Assembly (NCBI GenBank): GCA_031279615.1
Contig: JAITIE010000101.1
Span: 1 to 6,236 of the forward strand
DNA from: Candidatus Margulisiibacteriota bacterium
GTDB taxonomy: Bacteria > Margulisbacteria > Termititenacia > Termititenacales > Termititenacaceae
Reading direction: 5' to 3'
DNA: 6,236 nt
Below the pieces are notes generated by a model. It searched no databases, was not told the DNA's origin, and saw only the letters and a program-made list of their open reading frames with translations. Shown piece after piece: positions 5,353-6,236 of the stretch; the stretch's first letter is position 1; every line of letters begins with the position of its first letter. The position numbers and the translations under genes were made by a program.

Positions 5353-6182
5353 TTGTAAATTACCCTTCTGATTTGCCGGCTGAATTCGAGGTATTCTTTA
5401 AGACTTTTGTAATCGCCGCGGCCAATCAACTGCTCCAGCCAGGAAATTTCACGCTGGAGTTTTTTCAAATGCCGCAGCACTTCGCGGCGGTTGGTGCGCG
5501 CGACTTCCACGCCCCACAGTGGGTCAGACTCCGCAATGCGCGTGCAGGACTGAAAACCGGTCGCGGCTAAGGCGCGCTTGGTGTCGTTGTCGGCTAATTG
5601 CAGCAGGGCGACGGCGTTGAAATACGGCGCATGGGAAACAGCCGCGACGGCGGCGTCGTGCTCGCGGGACTCGGCCTTGCAGGGGCGCGCGCCAAGCGAC
5701 TTGAAAAATTGCAAAACGGCCAGCAATTTACCGCGCGGCGTGTCTTTGTACGGCGTGAAAATAATGCGCGCGCCTCGCAGAAATTCGGCCGAGGAGTAGG
5801 CGATGCCGGTTTTCTCGCTGCCGAACATCGGGTGGCAGCCGATAAATTTATCGGAATATTTTTTGAGCGCGCCGACGATTTGGCTCTTGGTCGAGCCGGT
5901 GTCGATGATAATCGCGCTGGATTTGACTACGGGGTAAATTTGTTTCACGTAAGGAACAATCAGCTCGATCGGCGTGGCGATGATTATCAAATCGGCGTCG
6001 CGGCACAACGCGGCAATATTGCCCGGGGTTTCCTGTACCAGGCCGCTGTCATAGGCATAGGCCAAAGTCTTGGACGACGCAGTTTTCGCGGCAATCCACA
6101 CGGCCGGATATTTTTGGCGGATAGCATGAGCGATGGAGCCGCCGATCAACCCCAGCCCGATGAAAGCAACTTTTTGGAACAT
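5349..6182 (-). CDS. tyrA: Prephenate dehydrogenase TyrA
   Basis: This enzyme catalyses oxidative decarboxylation of prephenate to 4-hydroxyphenylpyruvate with NAD(P)+, on the route to tyrosine. A dehydrogenase of the related arogenate type cannot be excluded. It has 277 aa and a single TyrA core with no chorismate mutase or ACT domain. The Rossmann loop GLGLIGGS lies at 9-16. IIIDTGSTKS holds the conserved Ser97, GCHPMFGSEKTGI the catalytic-type His117 and Glu123, and EHDAAVAAVSHAPY His184. GFQSCTRIAESDPLW holds Arg215, which corresponds by motif to the prephenate-binding Arg of the family. ATG 6182 is the natural start just before VAFIGLG. No Shine-Dalgarno precedes it; instead a TATAAT box ends 6 nt upstream. 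It overlaps murG by 4 nt, so the two are co-transcribed. Confidence 0.93.
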   Translation of the reverse strand: MFQKVAFIGLGLIGGSIAHAIRQKYPAVWIAAKTASSKTLAYAYDSGLVQETPGNIAALCRDADLIIIATPIELIVPYVKQIYPVVKSSAIIIDTGSTKSQIVGALKKYSDKFIGCHPMFGSEKTGIAYSSAEFLRGARIIFTPYKDTPRGKLLAVLQFFKSLGARPCKAESREHDAAVAAVSHAPYFNAVALLQLADNDTKRALAATGFQSCTRIAESDPLWGVEVARTNRREVLRHLKKLQREISWLEQLIGRGDYKSLKEYLEFSRQIRRVIYK

Positions 6183-6236
6183 GCGCTTATTATAAGGAGA
6201 AAAAAAGCGAAAAACAAATGCGTTGATTCCGCAGGC
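6183..6236. other. Unassigned 54 bp at the right edge
   Basis: Apart from the candidate tyrA promoter nothing is assignable. On the minus strand one frame is open from the edge to a TAA at 6192-6190 and could be the tail of an upstream gene ending CFSLFFSL. The frame of tyrA itself is also open to the edge, but without an ATG, GTG or TTG. The window is too short to choose. Confidence 0.3.
6189..6217 (-). promoter_or_regulatory. Candidate promoter giving leaderless tyrA mRNA
   Basis: On the minus strand a perfect TATAAT (6194-6189) lies 17 nt after TTGTTT (6217-6212, TTG matching the -35 consensus). Standard spacing puts the transcription start at about 6182, the A of the tyrA ATG. The region has no Shine-Dalgarno (it reads TCTCCTT). 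The -35 is weak and the site is close to the window edge, so an upstream gene could overlap it. Confidence 0.45.

Noticed and set aside
6195..6226. AAGGAG followed by ATG (6218) on the + strand as a divergent gene start
   Set aside because: The frame reads ATG CGT TGA and stops at once, and the spacing is too long.

Overview
This window is bacterial chromosomal DNA. Most of it is the conserved rpmH-rnpA-yidD-yidC-jag-mnmE block, read leftwards on the minus strand and preceded by tyrA and murG. The right edge has tyrA (prephenate dehydrogenase) and murG, which overlap by 4 nt. They are followed by rpmH, rnpA, yidD, yidC, jag and mnmE with gaps or overlaps of only a few bases. A single + strand gene, the 3' part of miaB, runs in from the left edge and converges on mnmE. 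Between the two convergent stop codons lie about 390 bp of AT-rich non-coding DNA (positions 661-900 are about 30% GC by hand count).

The host is a bacterium: there are AGGAG Shine-Dalgarno sites, TTGACG/TATAAT-type promoters, and bacterial L34, RnpA, MurG and MnmE. The phylum cannot be read off safely. YidC is the short five-helix type without the large periplasmic domain of proteobacterial YidC, and Jag lacks the usual N-terminal domain. dnaA is not next to rpmH as it is in many bacteria. This does not fit an ordinary gammaproteobacterium or Bacillus and would suit a less studied or uncultivated lineage, but that is inference.

Theme: protein and envelope biogenesis plus tRNA modification. 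rpmH (ribosomal protein L34) and rnpA (RNase P protein) serve translation and tRNA processing. yidD and yidC serve membrane-protein insertion, and jag is an RNA-binding partner gene commonly next to yidC. mnmE and miaB modify tRNA (U34 and A37). murG makes lipid II and tyrA feeds tyrosine synthesis. A strong promoter overlaps the murG stop codon and would drive the rpmH-to-mnmE operon. A second candidate promoter lies so close to tyrA that its transcript would be leaderless.

Main points of interest: (1) a cluster of DnaA-box-like 9-mers in the AT-rich gap between miaB and mnmE, a candidate replication origin or DnaA-binding locus, although both flanking genes point towards it; (2) a miaB that ends before its TRAM domain, exactly at a long imperfect palindrome; (3) a shortened MurG and a YidC with an extra charged loop. 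No insertion sequence, CRISPR array, tRNA or rRNA gene was seen, and no wholly novel multi-gene system is evident.
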